The translations under genes and the position numbers were made by a program. A stretch of DNA of 64,000 bases from Streptomyces sp. NBC_01591 (GTDB lineage: Bacteria; Actinomycetota; Actinomycetes; Streptomycetales; Streptomycetaceae), in the NCBI RefSeq assembly GCF_035918155.1, contig NZ_CP109327.1, forward strand, positions 8,742,001 through 8,806,000, in the 5' to 3' direction. Below are positions 61,518-64,000 of the stretch, piece after piece. Numbering within the stretch: the first letter of the stretch is position 1; each line of letters starts with the position of its first letter. Below the pieces are notes generated by a model. The model saw only the letters and a program-made list of their open reading frames with translations, made no database searches and was not told the origin of the DNA.

Positions 61518-64000
61518 ATGACCACCGACCCCAACTACGACGGCCCGCCCATCTCGGTTCGCCCCGAACGTCGTGTGCTGCGCCCAGATCAGCAGCAGGC
61601 GGTGGACAGCGCAGCCCGGCATCTGAAGCGCCCGGGTTCGCGTGGGCATATTGTCTCGGCGTGTGGGACGGGGAAGACCCTGACCGCGCTGCGCACTGCG
61701 GAAGCTCTCGATGTCTGGTATCTCCTGGTGGCGGTGCCGGGCCTGGATTTGATTGGTCAGTGGGCGGCCGCGGCCCGCGCGGAGGGGCGCCGTGAGCCGT
61801 TGATGGCGGTCTCTTCCTCCGATGCCCGTAAGCATCCTGTGCTGGCGGGTGCGGGGGCGGTGAGTACGGGTTCGGGGGAGTACCTGGCGTACTGGCTTGC
61901 TCAGTGCAGGAAACGGCGTGAGCGGGCGACGGTGTTCGTCACGTTCGATTCCCTCTCCAGGATCGAGGAGTCCCAGCACAGCGTCTTCGCTGCCCCTGTC
62001 TTCGACCTCCTGGTCGTGGACGAGGCGCACCGCACGGCGGGGAGCTGGGACAAGCAGTGGACGATGATCCACGACCACCAGCGTGTCCTGGCCGACCGCC
62101 GCCTCTACATGACCGCAACCCCGTACGAGTGGGAGGCTCCGCGCCTGACCGAGGCCCCCGATACACGGCCCCAGCCGAAGCGGACCGCGGCCACCGTCCC
62201 GGCCTGGGAGGCTCCCTCTCTGATCGCGTCGATGGACGATCCGAAGGTCTTCGGCCCGCGCCTGCACACCTACTCCCACGCGGACGCGATCGAGGACGGC
62301 GTCCTGGCCGACTACCAGCTCCTCGTGCCCACGATCACCAGCACCGACCTGCGCACCGTCCTCACCAACTCCGGCGACGCCCACACCGGGTTCGCGCCGA
62401 GTGCCCGTCGCACGACGGCGCTGCACCTGGCCGTCCTCAGGGCCATGACGGAGCACCACCTCAAGCATGTGATCGTGTACTTCCAGCAGGTCGCGGACGC
62501 CGCCGACTTCGCCCGCCAGTTTCCCCATACGCTGCGTGCCCTCCCTGGGAATCAACGCCCCGTATGGGCCGACGACCTTCTCGTGCAGTCGATCAACGGC
62601 ACCCACACCCCCGACCAGCGCCACGCCATCCTCACCGGCTTCGCCGATGCCGACCGCGGCGTGCTGACCAATGCCCAGGTCCTGGGCGAGGGAGTGGACC
62701 TGCCGGCCGTGGACGCGGTCGTGTTCGCGGACCGTACGGCGAGCGTGCGCCGCATCGTCCAGGCGGCCTCGGCCGCGCTCTGCGTAAGCCCCCGACCATC
62801 GAGCGCAAGACGGCGAGCCTGGTCATCCCCGCCTACACCCCACCCGACGCCGACCCCACCGACCTCCTCTCCACCCCCTACGAGGCACTGTGGCTGGTCA
62901 CCGCTGCGCTCCGGCATCATGACCAGTCGATTGCCGCCCGGGCCCCGCGCAAGAACGCCAAGCGCCGCCTGGACGCCAACACCCACACCCTGATCACACG
63001 CCGGTTCCGGTTCGACTTCACGCTCGACCCCGGGCATATCGCCCGGGCCATGGACCTGTTGGCCTGGCCCGCTGCTGGTGCGGTTCTGTCCGCACCCCGC
63101 CGCGCGGGACTCGCGGCCGCCGTCCGCTATCACACCGAGCACGGTCACCTGCGTGTCCCGGCCGACTACGAGGATGCCTACGGCTACCGGCTCGGCCAGT
63201 TCATCACCGGGCAACGCACCGCCTATCACCAGGGTTCTCTCGCCGAGGACTGGATTGCCGAGCTCGAAGACCTGGGCATGGTCTGGGACGACAGCGAAGC
63301 CGCCTGGCAGGGGCATATGGCCACCGTTGAGGCCTTCCACACCGAACACGGCCACCTCGCCATCCCTTCCCAGGAACCGGGCGGTCAGTTCCTCGTCGAT
63401 CAGCGGTCCCTGGCCCGCAAAGGCCGTCTCGCCCCCAGCCGCGAAGCCCAGCTCACCGCCCTCGACCCGCACTGGACGCTCCCGCACGGCCCCGACTGGC
63501 ACCGCAAATACCACCTGATCAAGCGCCATATCGAAGCCGGCCACGACCCGGCCACGCTGCGCCGCGACACGGTGATCGACGGCGTGAAGGCCGGCAGCTG
63601 GCTGCACCGTCAGTTCACCACCTGGCACGATCTCAACTCCGGCCAGCGCGACCTTCTCACCAGCCTCGGCCTGACCGCCGATCAAGTCCCGCTGAAGAAA
63701 ACGCCGAGAACAACTGTCACATCCGGTACCAGGAAACGCCGTTCCTTCGAGCAGACAGCGCTGCTGCTGCGCGCCTTCGTAGAGCGTCACGGCCGCCCGC
63801 CAGGGGCCAGAGAATGGATCGAGGCCGACGGCGAAAGCGTCATGATCGGCCCGTGGCTGTGCAAGACCCGCACCAAACAGAAAGCAGGTCAACTACCCGA
63901 AGATCAAGGCAAGTTGATGGACGAGATCCTCCGAGAGGACCGGTCCGGAACCGCCCGCGACGTCTCCGAAGAGGGGCCCGCAGACATCTCGAAGATTCCA
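61518..64000 (+). pseudogene. DEAH-box helicase with helicase-associated repeats, frameshifted; 3' end outside the window
   Basis: Start ATG of MTTDPNYDGPPISVRPERRV after GAGGA. The helicase core has Walker A HIVSACGTGKTLTALR, DEAH LLVVDEAHRTAGSWDK, YMTATPYEW, and NAQVLGEGVDLPAVDAVVF. Motif VI should read VQALGRALRKPP, but a 2-base insertion near 62765-62770 (GCGGCCTCGGC for GCGCTCGGC) shifts the frame. After it the correct frame continues with TIERKTASLVIPAYTPPD and HA repeats (YHTEHGHLRVPADYEDAYGY, RLGQFITGQRTAY; FHTEHGHLAIPSQEPGGQF) to the window edge. It is a paralogue of the helicase at 56210. Confidence 0.82.

Noticed and set aside
62552..63892. Minus-strand open frame of 446 codons opposite the second helicase
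   Set aside because: The plus strand carries helicase and HA motifs in this interval once the frameshift is allowed for.
1..64000. tRNA, rRNA, riboswitch or biosynthetic gene cluster
   Set aside because: I looked for typical cloverleaf ends, conserved rRNA words and PKS/NRPS/terpene motifs and saw none; a covariance-model search was not possible.

Overview
The window is high-GC actinobacterial DNA. Codon usage, AAGGAGGT-type ribosome sites, GTG starts and protein families all point to Streptomyces or a close relative. It reads as a chromosome-arm or linear-plasmid accessory region: about a third is insertion sequences or their remnants, many genes are broken, and the right end carries two helicase-associated-domain helicases of the type found near Streptomyces telomeres. 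No rRNA, tRNA, CRISPR array or biosynthetic cluster was seen.

Layout. 0-5.5 kb: a small redox regulon (TetR repressor, nitronate monooxygenase, SDR, muconolactone-isomerase-like protein, WrbA-type quinone reductase) tied together by paired GACCGGTC palindromes at three promoters. 5.5-7.7 kb: small lipoprotein and membrane peptides and a HTH protein. 7.7-16.3 kb: nested mobile DNA. An ISL3 element carries a GNAT gene and is broken by an IS3 element and a group II intron; an IS4-type element with a 10-bp target duplication sits inside an IS6 end. 16.3-19.2 kb: an NB-ARC/TPR NLR-like ATPase coupled to a two-TM protein that shares a short glycine-rich motif. 19.5-20.5 kb: a complete rpoA away from the ribosomal-protein operon. 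21-22.8 kb: an ISAzo13-like element. 23-31.5 kb: lectin-like proteins (beta-trefoil type, ricin-type, a tectonin remnant), a secreted GH25/M15-like cell-wall hydrolase and a HTH-TM-peptidoglycan-binding protein. 31.7-37.1 kb: an alpha/beta hydrolase without its nucleophile, and an ISAs1-type composite transposon (GrpB + MFS cargo) inserted with a 10-bp duplication in a small HTH gene. 37.7-38.7 kb: IS6 and ISL3 pieces. 38.9-42.1 kb: a HTH-NACHT-LRR protein and a divergent two-TM peptide.

43.9-58.7 kb is the most unusual part: two Tn7-like gene sets in the same direction. The first has tniQ and tniB only, with a possible -1 frameshift at the start of tniB. The second has tniQ, tnsA, tnsB and tnsC in an overlapping operon. 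Its TnsA-like protein has lost the catalytic residues, tnsB has an in-frame amber codon, and tnsC is split by a mosaic of three housekeeping-gene fragments (acyl-CoA ligase, HtrA, peptidyl-tRNA hydrolase). Between the two sets lie a putative antiviral pair (Mrr-like nuclease fused to a STAND NTPase, plus a PLD-family protein) and a JAB-protease remnant. 56-64 kb: two DEAH helicases with helicase-associated repeats (the second frameshifted and running off the window), a two-domain HTH protein, a two-TM protein and a Cys-rich hypothetical protein.

Overall, the window looks like an arm region where Tn7-like elements, composite IS elements and NLR/STAND immune genes accumulate and decay. All functions are assigned by reading translations; no database search was run.
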